Origin: Deltaproteobacteria bacterium
GTDB lineage: Bacteria; Desulfobacterota; Desulfobacteria; Desulfobacterales; UBA11574
DNA length: 14,520 nucleotides
Direction: 5' to 3'
Assembly: GCA_019314155.1 (NCBI GenBank)
Contig: JAFCZV010000068.1
Span: forward strand, 1 to 14,520
The translations under genes were made by a program, and so were the position numbers. Below the pieces are notes generated by a model. It saw only the letters and a program-made list of their open reading frames with translations, was not told where the DNA came from and ran no database searches. Positions 1 to 6,421 of this stretch are shown one piece after another. Numbering within the stretch: the stretch's first letter is position 1; each line of letters starts with the position of its first letter.

Positions 1-1
1 A

Positions 2-88
2 GAGTCCATAAAGTGGACTGAAGAGAATATGCTTCCCTATTACCAACTGGGCGAATATAAAACACCCGATGAAGTTGAGGAGGACTGA
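2..88 (+). CDS. 2-oxoacid:ferredoxin oxidoreductase beta subunit, C-terminal end (partial)
   Basis: An open frame entering from the left edge encodes 28 residues ending LPYYQLGEYKTPDEVEED and stops at TGA 86-88. This tail is of the kind found at the C-terminus of thiamine-diphosphate-binding beta subunits of 2-oxoacid (2-oxoglutarate/branched-chain type) ferredoxin oxidoreductases. The stop codon directly abuts the ATG of the gamma subunit gene, which supports one operon encoding one enzyme complex. The identification rests mainly on the neighbour because no catalytic motif falls inside the window. Confidence 0.6.
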   Translation, partial: ESIKWTEENMLPYYQLGEYKTPDEVEED

Positions 89-628
89 ATGCAAAGCGAA
101 GTAATGTTTGCCGGTTTTGGGGGTCAGGGAATTTTGTTGATCGGAAATATCCTTGCACATGCTGCAATGGAACAAGGTTCCGAGGTGGCGTGGGTCCCTT
201 CTTATGGTCCGGAGATGCGGGGCGGAACTGCCTATTGTCTCGTGGCTATCAGTGACAGGCCCATAGGTTCTCCGATTATCAAAAACCCGATGCACCTGGT
301 AGCCATGAACCGTCCTTCTTTGGAAAAATTTGCACCCATGGTGAAGCCAAAGGGTGTTGTGGTAATCAACAGTTCATTGATCTCCATCGGTGCAGGACGA
401 GATGATGTTGATGAACTCCTGGTGCCGGCCAATGATATTGCAAAAGATCTTGGGAGTACGAAAGTCGCAAATATTGTCGCACTTGGCGCTTTTGTCGCTC
501 GAAGCAAAATCGTAGATTTTGAAGTCATGCGCAAATGCGTCCAAGAACAATTTGCTTCTAAAGAAAAACTTATCCCGATCAATATGGCGGCGCTGGATGA
601 GGGAAAAAAGGCAGCCCGGTTGAAGTAG
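89..628 (+). CDS. korC: 2-oxoacid:ferredoxin oxidoreductase, gamma subunit
   Basis: This 179-aa cytoplasmic protein is the gamma subunit of a 2-oxoacid:acceptor oxidoreductase. These complexes oxidatively decarboxylate a 2-oxoacid to its acyl-CoA with ferredoxin as electron acceptor. The family signatures are visible: GFGGQGI at residues 9-15 and SYGPEMRGG at 38-46, with the usual alternating beta/alpha pattern afterwards. Its length matches stand-alone gamma subunits (about 175-190 aa). The start is well supported: GAGGAGGA at 77-84 lies just before ATG 89, and the preceding beta-subunit stop TGA is immediately adjacent, so translation is probably coupled. Whether the substrate is 2-oxoglutarate (kor) or a branched-chain oxoacid (vor) cannot be told from this subunit, so the symbol is tentative. 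Confidence 0.88.
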   Translation: MQSEVMFAGFGGQGILLIGNILAHAAMEQGSEVAWVPSYGPEMRGGTAYCLVAISDRPIGSPIIKNPMHLVAMNRPSLEKFAPMVKPKGVVVINSSLISIGAGRDDVDELLVPANDIAKDLGSTKVANIVALGAFVARSKIVDFEVMRKCVQEQFASKEKLIPINMAALDEGKKAARLK

Positions 629-674
629 AACACAAAATTCCAAGGGAATCGAAAGAATCAAAAACCAATAAATA

Positions 675-694
675 TTGAATATCGAGGATCGAAG
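675..694. repeat. Possible degenerate copy of the GAACATC-type heptad repeat
   Basis: The 20 bases here match 16 of 20 positions of the start of the larger palindromic repeat at 6171-6190 (TTGAA-ATCGA--ATCGAA pattern). It sits in the 189-bp gap between the korC-like gene and hisC, which otherwise shows no gene or convincing terminator. The match is short and could be chance in A+T-rich DNA. Confidence 0.3.
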
Positions 695-817
695 ATTTAG
701 GGACGTCGATTCGGGCCGGTGTTTTGAGATTATAGAAGAAATTGGAAAAAGTTCTTAAATTTTCAGAAAAAAATTCCATTGTCTGCCATTAAACAAAAAA
801 AAATAATGTTCAAAAAT

Positions 818-1906
818 ATGAAATTGTCAGTTCCGGATTACATTTCATCCATAAAGCCTTATGTGCCTGGAAAACCCATTGAGGCCCTTGAAAGGGAATA
901 TGGTATCGTTGATTCCATAAAGCTTGCCTCCAATGAAAATCCTTTGGGGCCTTCTCCCAAGGCTGTTGAAACCATCAAACGTACCATTGGGAAATTGCAC
1001 CGGTATCCTGATGGAAGCGGTCATAATCTTATACAAAAAATTTCGGAACATTTAGGATTCTCGCCGGACAATATCGTTTTAGGGAACGGTTCCGACGAAA
1101 TTATCGGTATGCTTGCCAATGCATTTCTTCAGCCGGGGGAAGAGGTTATACTGCCGCGGCCATCATTTCTCATGTATGAAATAACGGCATTCGCCGTCGG
1201 TGCAACACCGGTGTTTGTTCCTTTAAAATCCCTTTCAATCGATCTGAAAAAAATAACAGAGGAAATTACATCGAAAACCCGAATGGTTTTCCTGTGCAAC
1301 CCCAACAACCCCACGGGAACCATTGTTTCTAAAAATGATTTTGAAAAATTTCTGAAAAAAATTCCACCTGAAGTTATCGTCGTGGTGGATGAGGCCTATA
1401 TTGAATTTGTACGGGATCAGAACTGTGCCAGAAGCCTTGACTATATAGACGACTCCCGACCTTTGATTACGCTTCGCACCTTTTCCAAAGCTTACGGTTT
1501 GGCAGGACTTCGTGTCGGCTATGGCATTATGCCGAAAGAAATAGCAAATCTGCTGCATAGAGTCAGGCCTCCGTTTAACACCAATTCACTGGCCCAGGCC
1601 GGCGCCTGCGCAGCACTTGACGACACGATTTTCTTTAAAAAGACACTTGCATTGGTACATGAAGAACTCGATTTCTTACACAATGCGCTTGACCGGCTGG
1701 GCGTAAAATATTTTCCCACACAAACCAATTTTTTCCTGGTGGACATATGTAAAGATGCTGATGAAATTTATGAAAATATGCTCCGCCAAGGTGTTATTGT
1801 CCGCTCCATGAAATCCTATGGTTATTCCAGTTATATCAGAATCAATGTCGGACTTCATGAAGAGAACGTCCGTTTTATAAAGGCTCTTGAAAAAAGCTTG
1901 TTGTGA
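818..1906 (+). CDS. hisC: Histidinol-phosphate aminotransferase
   Basis: HisC is a PLP-dependent class I/II aminotransferase. It transfers an amino group from glutamate to imidazole-acetol phosphate, giving L-histidinol phosphate in histidine synthesis, and many homologues also act on aromatic amino acids. From ATG 818 the protein is 362 aa, the usual size. Visible motifs are LASNENPLGPSP near the N-terminus, NPNNPTG at 161-167, DEAY at 191-194, and TFSKAYGLAGLRVGYG with the PLP-binding lysine at K224. RINVGL near the C-terminus fits the substrate-phosphate region. In-frame alternatives are TTG 779 and ATG 806. None has a good Shine-Dalgarno, and 818 was chosen because the family usually begins close to the SVPDYISSIKPYVPGKP segment. 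The other histidine genes are absent, so this is the hisC-cmk-rpsA type arrangement rather than a his operon. Confidence 0.93.
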   Translation: MKLSVPDYISSIKPYVPGKPIEALEREYGIVDSIKLASNENPLGPSPKAVETIKRTIGKLHRYPDGSGHNLIQKISEHLGFSPDNIVLGNGSDEIIGMLANAFLQPGEEVILPRPSFLMYEITAFAVGATPVFVPLKSLSIDLKKITEEITSKTRMVFLCNPNNPTGTIVSKNDFEKFLKKIPPEVIVVVDEAYIEFVRDQNCARSLDYIDDSRPLITLRTFSKAYGLAGLRVGYGIMPKEIANLLHRVRPPFNTNSLAQAGACAALDDTIFFKKTLALVHEELDFLHNALDRLGVKYFPTQTNFFLVDICKDADEIYENMLRQGVIVRSMKSYGYSSYIRINVGLHEENVRFIKALEKSLL

Positions 1907-1938
1907 AAAAAATATTGTATTTAAACCATGAGGGGTTC

Positions 1939-1987
1939 GTAAAAAGTCTTTAATTGCTTACGGAGCGAGCAAAATCAGACTTTTTAC
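1939..1987. repeat. Nested inverted-repeat element (REP/terminator-like hairpin)
   Basis: A perfect 11-bp inverted repeat, GTAAAAAGTCT (1939-1949) and AGACTTTTTAC (1977-1987), encloses a second short one, TTGCT (1954-1958) and AGCAA (1968-1972). The result is a compact nested 49-nt hairpin in the gap between hisC and cmk. The U-run sits inside the right arm rather than after it, so a classical intrinsic terminator is not a clean fit. Part of its right half recurs after cmk, which suggests a dispersed intergenic repeat. Confidence 0.6.
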
Positions 1988-1998
1988 AAGTTCATCAA
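1970..1998 (+). repeat. 29-bp direct repeat, left copy (before cmk)
   Basis: These 29 bases, including CAAAATCAGACTTTTTAC and then a segment ending GTTCATCAA, match 2702-2730 at 27 of 29 positions. The left copy overlaps the right arm of the nested hairpin and ends 29 bp before the cmk start. Confidence 0.7.
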
Positions 1999-2027
1999 CC
2001 ATACCCTAAAACAATTCCTATTTTCTT

Positions 2028-2699
2028 TTGAAACCACTGCTGATTACCATCGACGGTCCTTCGGGAGCCGGAAAAACAACCACAACCCGGTTGCTGGCTG
2101 ATCGTTTGGATTACAGATATATCGATACCGGCGCCCTTTACAGGGGTGTTGCCTTGGCAGCCATATCGAAAGGCTTGAGTCCTGATGACGATACAGCTTT
2201 AGAGAAACTTTGCAGCACCCTGAAAATGGAATTTATACCCGGGGAAAAAGGATTGCGACTTATATCAAACGGCTCAGATATTACAGATCAAATCAGGACG
2301 CCTGAAATATCAATGTTTGCTTCGGCGGTTTCTGCAAGGCCGGTTGTGAGGCATTTTCTTTTAGATTTACAACGGCATCTGGGCAGGGATAAAAATGCTG
2401 TGTTTGAAGGACGTGACATGGGCACCGTGGTATTTCCGGATGCTGATGTGAAGTTTTTTCTGGATGCATCCCAAAAAATCAGATCGCTAAGGCGATTCGA
2501 AGAATTAAAATTGGTAAGCCCTCAGTCATTAGAAGCGGTTGAAAGGGATATGAGACGCAGGGATAAAAATGACAGCACCCGAAATTTAGCGCCCTTAAAG
2601 CCGGCTGAAGACGCAATTCGAGTAGATTCAACCGATCTTTCCATCGAAGCTGTTGTTGGCCGGATGTTGACCGTTATCGAGAATATCATTATCAGGTGA
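2028..2699 (+). CDS. cmk: (d)CMP kinase
   Basis: Cytidylate kinase phosphorylates CMP and dCMP to the diphosphates with ATP, in cytoplasmic pyrimidine salvage. The 223-aa product has the family length. Motifs seen are the P-loop GPSGAGKT (10-17), YIDTGALYRG (31-40), EGRDMGTVVFPDAD (127-140) and the lid/substrate motif RRDKNDSTR (177-185). The start appears to be TTG 2028: the P-loop lies at the standard distance and no in-frame ATG precedes it. No Shine-Dalgarno is visible. The gene is followed by the S1 gene, a common cmk-rpsA pairing in proteobacteria, and is bracketed by two copies of a 29-bp repeat. Confidence 0.93.
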   Translation: MKPLLITIDGPSGAGKTTTTRLLADRLDYRYIDTGALYRGVALAAISKGLSPDDDTALEKLCSTLKMEFIPGEKGLRLISNGSDITDQIRTPEISMFASAVSARPVVRHFLLDLQRHLGRDKNAVFEGRDMGTVVFPDADVKFFLDASQKIRSLRRFEELKLVSPQSLEAVERDMRRRDKNDSTRNLAPLKPAEDAIRVDSTDLSIEAVVGRMLTVIENIIIR

Positions 2700-2701
2700 T
2701 T

Positions 2702-2730
2702 CAAAATCAGACTATTTACGAGTTCATCAA
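2702..2730 (+). repeat. 29-bp direct repeat, right copy (after cmk)
   Basis: This copy matches 1970-1998 at 27 of 29 positions, with differences at T/A within the T-run and A/G before GTTCATCAA. It starts three bases after the cmk stop codon. Only the right part of the upstream hairpin element is repeated here; the left hairpin arm is missing. Confidence 0.7.
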
Positions 2731-2796
2731 AACTTAAGCAATTTATTTAAAATAATCGTTGTTTTTTGGAAATGAGTCTGATACCAGAAGCGGTTA

Positions 2797-2805
2797 TGCT
2801 ATACT
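2797..2805 (+). promoter_or_regulatory. Possible extended -10 promoter for the S1 locus
   Basis: TGCTATACT fits an extended -10 element (TG-N-TATACT, hexamer 2800-2805). The -35 region 17 bp upstream is poor, as is usual for extended -10 promoters. It would start transcription near 2812, about 40 nt before ATG 2851, giving the S1 gene its own promoter besides read-through from cmk. Confidence 0.45.
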
Positions 2806-2833
2806 TAACAGGTTATAGTAAAAAAAATGGTCT

Positions 2834-2840
2834 AGGGGGT
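2834..2840 (+). promoter_or_regulatory. Ribosome binding site for the S1 N-terminal extension
   Basis: AGGGGGT lies 10 nt before ATG 2851. It is one of the better Shine-Dalgarno sequences in the window, and it shows that the acidic extension is set up to be translated. Confidence 0.6.
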
Positions 2841-2850
2841 ATTTTATTTA

Positions 2851-3282
2851 ATGGAAAATTTTGAAACAAACGATTCAGCCAAAGATTTAAACCGTAATGA
2901 TTTATCTGATGATGAGACTCGAGAAAAATCAGATGTAGAAGCTGCGCAGGAAAAAGCGTCGATATCAGCCGAAACGGCGGATGAAGGTGCCGTATCTGAT
3001 GATCCTCATGACACGACGGACAATTCGTCAGATGTTCAGGAAGCAAGCTTAAGTTCTGAAGAAGCGCCGGATATCGGGGATGGTTCGGATGAAGTTCAAC
3101 GTCCAAGTGAAAGCTCGGAAGACGTTGAAAGTTCAGGAGATCTTGAAAGCGCGAAAGATCCTGAAAGCGCGGAAGATCTTGAAAGCTCAGAAGATGTTGA
3201 AAGCGCGAAAGATCCTGAAAGCGCGGAAGATCTTGAAAGCTCAGAAGATGTTGAAAGCGCGGAAGATCCTGAAAGCGCCTGA
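2851..3282 (+). CDS. Acidic repeat N-terminal extension of ribosomal protein S1 (out of frame with the core)
   Basis: This 143-aa open frame starts at ATG 2851 behind AGGGGGT and stops at TGA 3280-3282. It is rich in Ser, Asp and Glu and looks intrinsically disordered. From residue 87 it consists of hexapeptide repeats of the form E-S-S/A-E/K-D-V/L/P. No enzyme or S1 motif is present. The repeat continues in the +1 frame right up to the ribosomal protein S1 core at 3317. The simplest reading is therefore that the two frames were once one gene of about 714 codons, split by an 8-bp loss in one repeat unit. Alternatives are a sequencing or assembly error in the repeat, or a genuine short acidic protein translated upstream of S1. 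The role of the extension is unknown; disordered acidic tails often modulate RNA or protein contacts. Confidence 0.6.
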   Translation: MENFETNDSAKDLNRNDLSDDETREKSDVEAAQEKASISAETADEGAVSDDPHDTTDNSSDVQEASLSSEEAPDIGDGSDEVQRPSESSEDVESSGDLESAKDPESAEDLESSEDVESAKDPESAEDLESSEDVESAEDPESA

Positions 3283-3316
3283 AAGCTCGGAAGATGTTGA
3301 AAGCGCGGAAGAAAAT
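3109..3316 (+). repeat. Coding tandem repeat, 18-bp units with a perfect 54-bp duplication
   Basis: The tract divides into 18-bp units from 3109, each encoding a hexapeptide (ESSEDV, ESSGDL, ESAKDP, ESAEDL and so on). Units group in threes: 3145-3198 and 3199-3252 are identical over all 54 bp. A third, degenerate copy follows at 3253-3298 with two substitutions and an 8-bp loss. The last unit (3299-3316) runs into ATG 3317. The units stay open in two frames, acidic in frame 1 and basic (K-A-R-K-I-L type) in frame 2, so a frameshift is not quickly terminated. Confidence 0.9.
3271..3280 (+). other. Truncated repeat unit (8-bp loss causing a frameshift)
   Basis: This unit, GAAAGCGCCT, has 10 bp where its neighbours have 18. 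It equals the preceding-type unit GAAAGCGCGGAAGATCCT with GGAAGATC removed. An 8-bp loss moves reading from the frame of ATG 2851 into the frame of the S1 core, and creates the TGA at 3280-3282. Confidence 0.85.
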
Positions 3317-4987
3317 ATGGACACTCTTATGAGTATGTACGAGGAGAGCTTCAAACGTTTTGCCGAAGGGGAAGTCGTCACCGGAAGGATCATTTCCATA
3401 GACAAGGATTATGTTCTTGTGGACATTGGATACAAATCAGAGGGACAAATCCGAATTCAGGAATTCAAAGATGAAAACGGCGAGTTAGCCGCCAATGTAG
3501 GAGATAAGGTTGATGTGATGGTGGAATGGTGGGATGACGACGAGGAACGCGTCATTCTTTCCAAAGAAAAAGCAACCAAGGTAAAAGTCTGGGAAGAGAT
3601 TAAAGCCTCTTACGATGAAGATGGAACAGTGGAAGGCGTAATTATCAATCGTGTTAAGGGCGGCTTCTCTGTAGATGTCGGTGTTCAGGCCTTCTTGCCC
3701 GGTTCACAGGCGGATTTGCGTCCTATACGCAACCTCGATGAGATGGTTGGGAAGACATTTACTTTTAAAATCCTGAAATTTAATCAAAAACGGAGTAATA
3801 TCGTTCTATCGAGAAGACTGATTCTTGAAGAGGAACGCGATTCTAAACGGACGACAACTCTATCTTCCATCCACGAAGGCAAAATCGTCGACGGCATAGT
3901 AAAAAATATAACAGAATACGGAGTCTTTGTTGATCTTGGCGGTGTGGATGGTCTTCTTCACATTACAGATATATCATGGGGACGAGTCAAACATCCCTCG
4001 GAACTTTTTTCAGTTGGCGACAATATCGCCGTAAAGATTCTAAACCTTGATCTTGAACGGGAGAGGGTTTCGCTTGGAATGAAACAACTTACCGAGGATC
4101 CCTGGCTGACTGCTTCAGAAAAATACCCCATTACCTCCCGCGTTAACGGAAAGGTTGTCAGCCTGACGGATTACGGTGCATTTGTGGAATTGGAAGAGGG
4201 TATCGAAGGACTGATCCATGTTTCTGAAATGTCGTGGACCCGAAAGATTCGTCATCCGTCAAAGGTTGTTTCCGTCGGAGAGGTGGTTGAAGCTGTCGTA
4301 CTTGATATCAAACCTGAAAGCAGACGAATTTCTCTGGGGATGAAGCAGGTTGTACCCAACCCCTGGGATGTCATTAGTGAAAAGTACCCGGTCGGCACAA
4401 CGATTGAGGGGAAGATCAAGAATATTACCGACTTCGGCCTTTTCATCGGAATTGGTGAAGGGATTGACGGTCTTGTTCATATTTCCGATATTTCCTGGAT
4501 AAAACGCATAAAACATCCATCCGAGATCTATAAAAAAAGTGACGTGGTTCAGGCCATCGTGTTGGATATCGAGAAAGAGAACGAAAGGTTTTCACTGGGA
4601 ATCAAGCAACTTCAGGAAGACCCTTGGAAGACGGTCGCCGAACGGTATGAAGTTGGAAAAGAGATTACAGGCACGGTGACCAACCTTACGGATTTCGGAG
4701 TTTTTGTAGAACTCGAAGAAGGTATAGAGGGTCTTGTACATGTGTCTGAAATTAGTAAAGAAAAAATAAAAACTCCCATCGGGAAATTCAGTATCGGCGA
4801 TGTCATCACCTCCAGAGTTATGAATATTAACAGTGATGAAAGACGAATCGGCCTTTCAATTAAACGGCTTGAAATTGAAAGTGAACAAAGCTTGCTGAGC
4901 GAATATGTCAATAATATTAAACCCGCAACTTCAACTTTTGGAGAAATCTTGCGCGAAAACCTTCAGGAAAAGTTGAATGGAGAATAA
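3317..4987 (+). CDS. rpsA: 30S ribosomal protein S1 (six S1 domains)
   Basis: S1 binds mRNA on the 30S subunit and helps start translation, particularly of messages with weak Shine-Dalgarno sequences. From ATG 3317 the product is 556 aa, almost exactly the size of the E. coli protein. Six S1/OB-fold domains can be placed at about residues 18-84, 102-168, 187-257, 274-344, 361-431 and 448-518. The last four are the most regular, with G-x-V-x-x-x-T-D-(Y/F)-G-x-F-V and G-L-(V/I)-H-(V/I)-S motifs. The first two are divergent, as usual for ribosome-binding domains. GGAAG at 3307-3311, five bases before this ATG, may serve as a ribosome binding site. It lies inside the last repeat unit, and the upstream acidic frame ends 34 bp earlier, so reinitiation is plausible. 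The frame is open upstream to ATG 3080, but that stretch is an out-of-phase reading of the acidic repeat. The ancestral gene probably ran from 2851. Confidence 0.93.
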   Translation: MDTLMSMYEESFKRFAEGEVVTGRIISIDKDYVLVDIGYKSEGQIRIQEFKDENGELAANVGDKVDVMVEWWDDDEERVILSKEKATKVKVWEEIKASYDEDGTVEGVIINRVKGGFSVDVGVQAFLPGSQADLRPIRNLDEMVGKTFTFKILKFNQKRSNIVLSRRLILEEERDSKRTTTLSSIHEGKIVDGIVKNITEYGVFVDLGGVDGLLHITDISWGRVKHPSELFSVGDNIAVKILNLDLERERVSLGMKQLTEDPWLTASEKYPITSRVNGKVVSLTDYGAFVELEEGIEGLIHVSEMSWTRKIRHPSKVVSVGEVVEAVVLDIKPESRRISLGMKQVVPNPWDVISEKYPVGTTIEGKIKNITDFGLFIGIGEGIDGLVHISDISWIKRIKHPSEIYKKSDVVQAIVLDIEKENERFSLGIKQLQEDPWKTVAERYEVGKEITGTVTNLTDFGVFVELEEGIEGLVHVSEISKEKIKTPIGKFSIGDVITSRVMNINSDERRIGLSIKRLEIESEQSLLSEYVNNIKPATSTFGEILRENLQEKLNGE

Positions 4988-5045
4988 ATTTTTGCGTGTT
5001 CTTTCTAAGTTGTAAGGTGTTTAGCTCAACTTATGTAAAAGTATT

Positions 5046-5945
5046 ATGTTTTCTCGTAGGCATCCATATCTTTTTTTTATACTGATCTTTTCATCTGTTG
5101 TTGTTTCGGCCATGGTGGTAATGACCCTTTTGTTCACCCTGAGCACAAGGGACTCTGAGTTCGAATTTGGAGAAAAAGTCGGTATCATAGAGATAAACGG
5201 CATTATTGCGGATTCAAAAAACGTGCTGGATCACCTTAAACGTTTCCGTGAGAATGACGCCATTAAAGCCATCGTAATCCGGATCAATTCCCCTGGAGGT
5301 GCCGTAGGACCTTCACAGGAAATTTTCAGGGAGATCAAAAAGACATCCAGAATCAAAAAAGTGGTGGCTTCCATGGGCACAATTGCTGCTTCCGGAGGCT
5401 ATTACATCGCTGCCGGTGCAGATGGGATTATAGCCAACCCCGGGACCATAACCGGGAGTATCGGCGTGATTATGGGGTTTACAAATTATGAGGAACTGCT
5501 CCAAAAAATCGGATTGGTCCCTATTGTTATCAAAAGCGGTAAGTACAAGGATATCGGATCGCCGGTAAGAAAGATGAAACCTGAAGAGAAAAAAATCTTA
5601 CAGGATTTTGCACGGAAGATACACAAACAATTTATCAGAGATATTGTTCAGGGCAGAAAGATGGACCCTAAAAAGGTGAGATCGCTCGCTGATGGACGTA
5701 TCTTCACCGGGGAAGAGTCTAAAGAATTGGGGCTGGTGGATCGTATCGGAAATTTGGAAGATGCTATTGAATGGGCCGGCCGACTGGGTGGGATCAAAGG
5801 TAAGATTTCAACGGTTTATGCAAAGGATAAGAAATTTTCTTTGTTAAGATATATTATGGATTCATCCACGGACACTTTATTAAACCATATACTGGATCCA
5901 TTCTTGTCTGCAGATTATATATATCGACCCGAAAAAGGCCATTGA
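5046..5945 (+). CDS. sppA: Signal peptide peptidase SppA, short (S49) type
   Basis: SppA is a membrane-anchored serine/lysine protease that degrades signal peptides left in the inner membrane after secretion. The 299-aa product has one hydrophobic segment at about residues 8-32 after a basic MFSRRH start, so it is N-terminally anchored with the catalytic domain outside the cytoplasm. The catalytic domain shows GIIEINGII (47-55), INSPGG (80-85), and the nucleophile serine S116 in GTIAASGGYYIAA. The general-base lysine is K168 in SGKYKDIGSP, 52 residues after the serine, the same spacing as in B. subtilis SppA. Length fits the single-domain type rather than the 67-kDa E. coli form. It lies 58 bp after rpsA on the same strand. 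No strong Shine-Dalgarno is visible before ATG 5046. Confidence 0.93.
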   Translation: MFSRRHPYLFFILIFSSVVVSAMVVMTLLFTLSTRDSEFEFGEKVGIIEINGIIADSKNVLDHLKRFRENDAIKAIVIRINSPGGAVGPSQEIFREIKKTSRIKKVVASMGTIAASGGYYIAAGADGIIANPGTITGSIGVIMGFTNYEELLQKIGLVPIVIKSGKYKDIGSPVRKMKPEEKKILQDFARKIHKQFIRDIVQGRKMDPKKVRSLADGRIFTGEESKELGLVDRIGNLEDAIEWAGRLGGIKGKISTVYAKDKKFSLLRYIMDSSTDTLLNHILDPFLSADYIYRPEKGH

Positions 5946-6421
5946 AAACGCTTTAAAGTTGTTTCAGAATCAACCATACCCATCCGGATTTTTGAGTCCT
6001 AAACGTGCTTTGTTTTACCCTTAGGGAAAGCCCTCCAGCCGACAAGCCTATGACATCCCTCTTTCCGTTTCCAACGGTATTCTCGACTTTCGCTCAATTC
6101 AGAACTCCTGACCTGCATACGTAATTTCAACGTGATATGAAGGTTTAGTCGTAATTTCAGATGCAACAATTTGAACATCGAACATCGAACGTTCAACGTC
6201 GAACGTCGAATGTGGAAGGCGCTTCGCTTTTAGATGTTCAACGTTCGATGTTCGATGTTCGACGTTCATCTTTTATATGCCCTCAAGGTGTGGATTCTTC
6301 ATTAAAATATGTTGAATCTGAATTTACGATAGGTCAGTAGCCCTGCAATTAGGGTTCAAGAAAGACAAAAGACAAAAGGTTGCTAAACGTGGCGCTCCGC
6401 TGTGTGAGGGTTTTTTATTTT
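5946..6421. other. 476-bp non-coding block between sppA and the yciO-like gene
   Basis: No convincing gene is seen on either strand. The only longer minus-strand frame (6196-5999) starts inside the palindromic repeat and resembles no protein I recognise. The block holds the heptad palindrome (6173-6260) and a small CCCT/AGGG hairpin near 6341-6354. It ends in T-rich GGGTTTTTTATTTTTT at 6408-6423, at the end of the minus-strand gene. Genes converge on this block from both sides, so transcription termination would be expected here. Confidence 0.6.
6173..6260. repeat. Long imperfect palindrome of GAACATC/GAACGTC heptads
   Basis: Perfect 21-bp arms lie at 6173-6193 and 6240-6260, each a run of GAACATC-type heptads on one strand and their complement on the other. 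They enclose 46 bp that includes further GTCGAAC copies and a small GCGCTTCGC hairpin. Another heptad, GACGTTC, continues after the right arm. The whole could form a long hairpin or cruciform. Its place between converging genes suits a dispersed intergenic repeat that also acts as a transcription barrier. It is not a CRISPR: there are no spacers. Confidence 0.8.

Noticed and set aside
779..817. Longer HisC starting at TTG 779 or ATG 806
   Set aside because: The added residues are lysine-rich and not family-like, and neither start has a ribosome site. ATG 818 fits the family N-terminus, though ATG 806 cannot be excluded.
3265..3290. Programmed ribosomal frameshift joining the two S1 frames
   Set aside because: There is no slippery heptamer, and a +1 slip from GCC to CCT at the TGA would pair poorly. 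The 10-bp unit is fully explained by an 8-bp loss.
3080..3316. ATG 3080 as the true start of S1, giving a 635-aa protein with a basic N-terminus
   Set aside because: The stretch is an out-of-phase reading of the acidic repeat, has no clear ribosome site, and the acidic frame upstream (ATG 2851) has a good one. It remains possible only as a minor product.
5006..5033. TAAGTTG/CAACTTA inverted repeat between rpsA and sppA as a terminator
   Set aside because: It is a 7-bp A+T-rich stem with a 14-nt loop and no T-run, too weak to call.
6173..6260. CRISPR array
   Set aside because: The repeated units are contiguous heptads arranged as a palindrome, with no unique spacers and no cas genes nearby.
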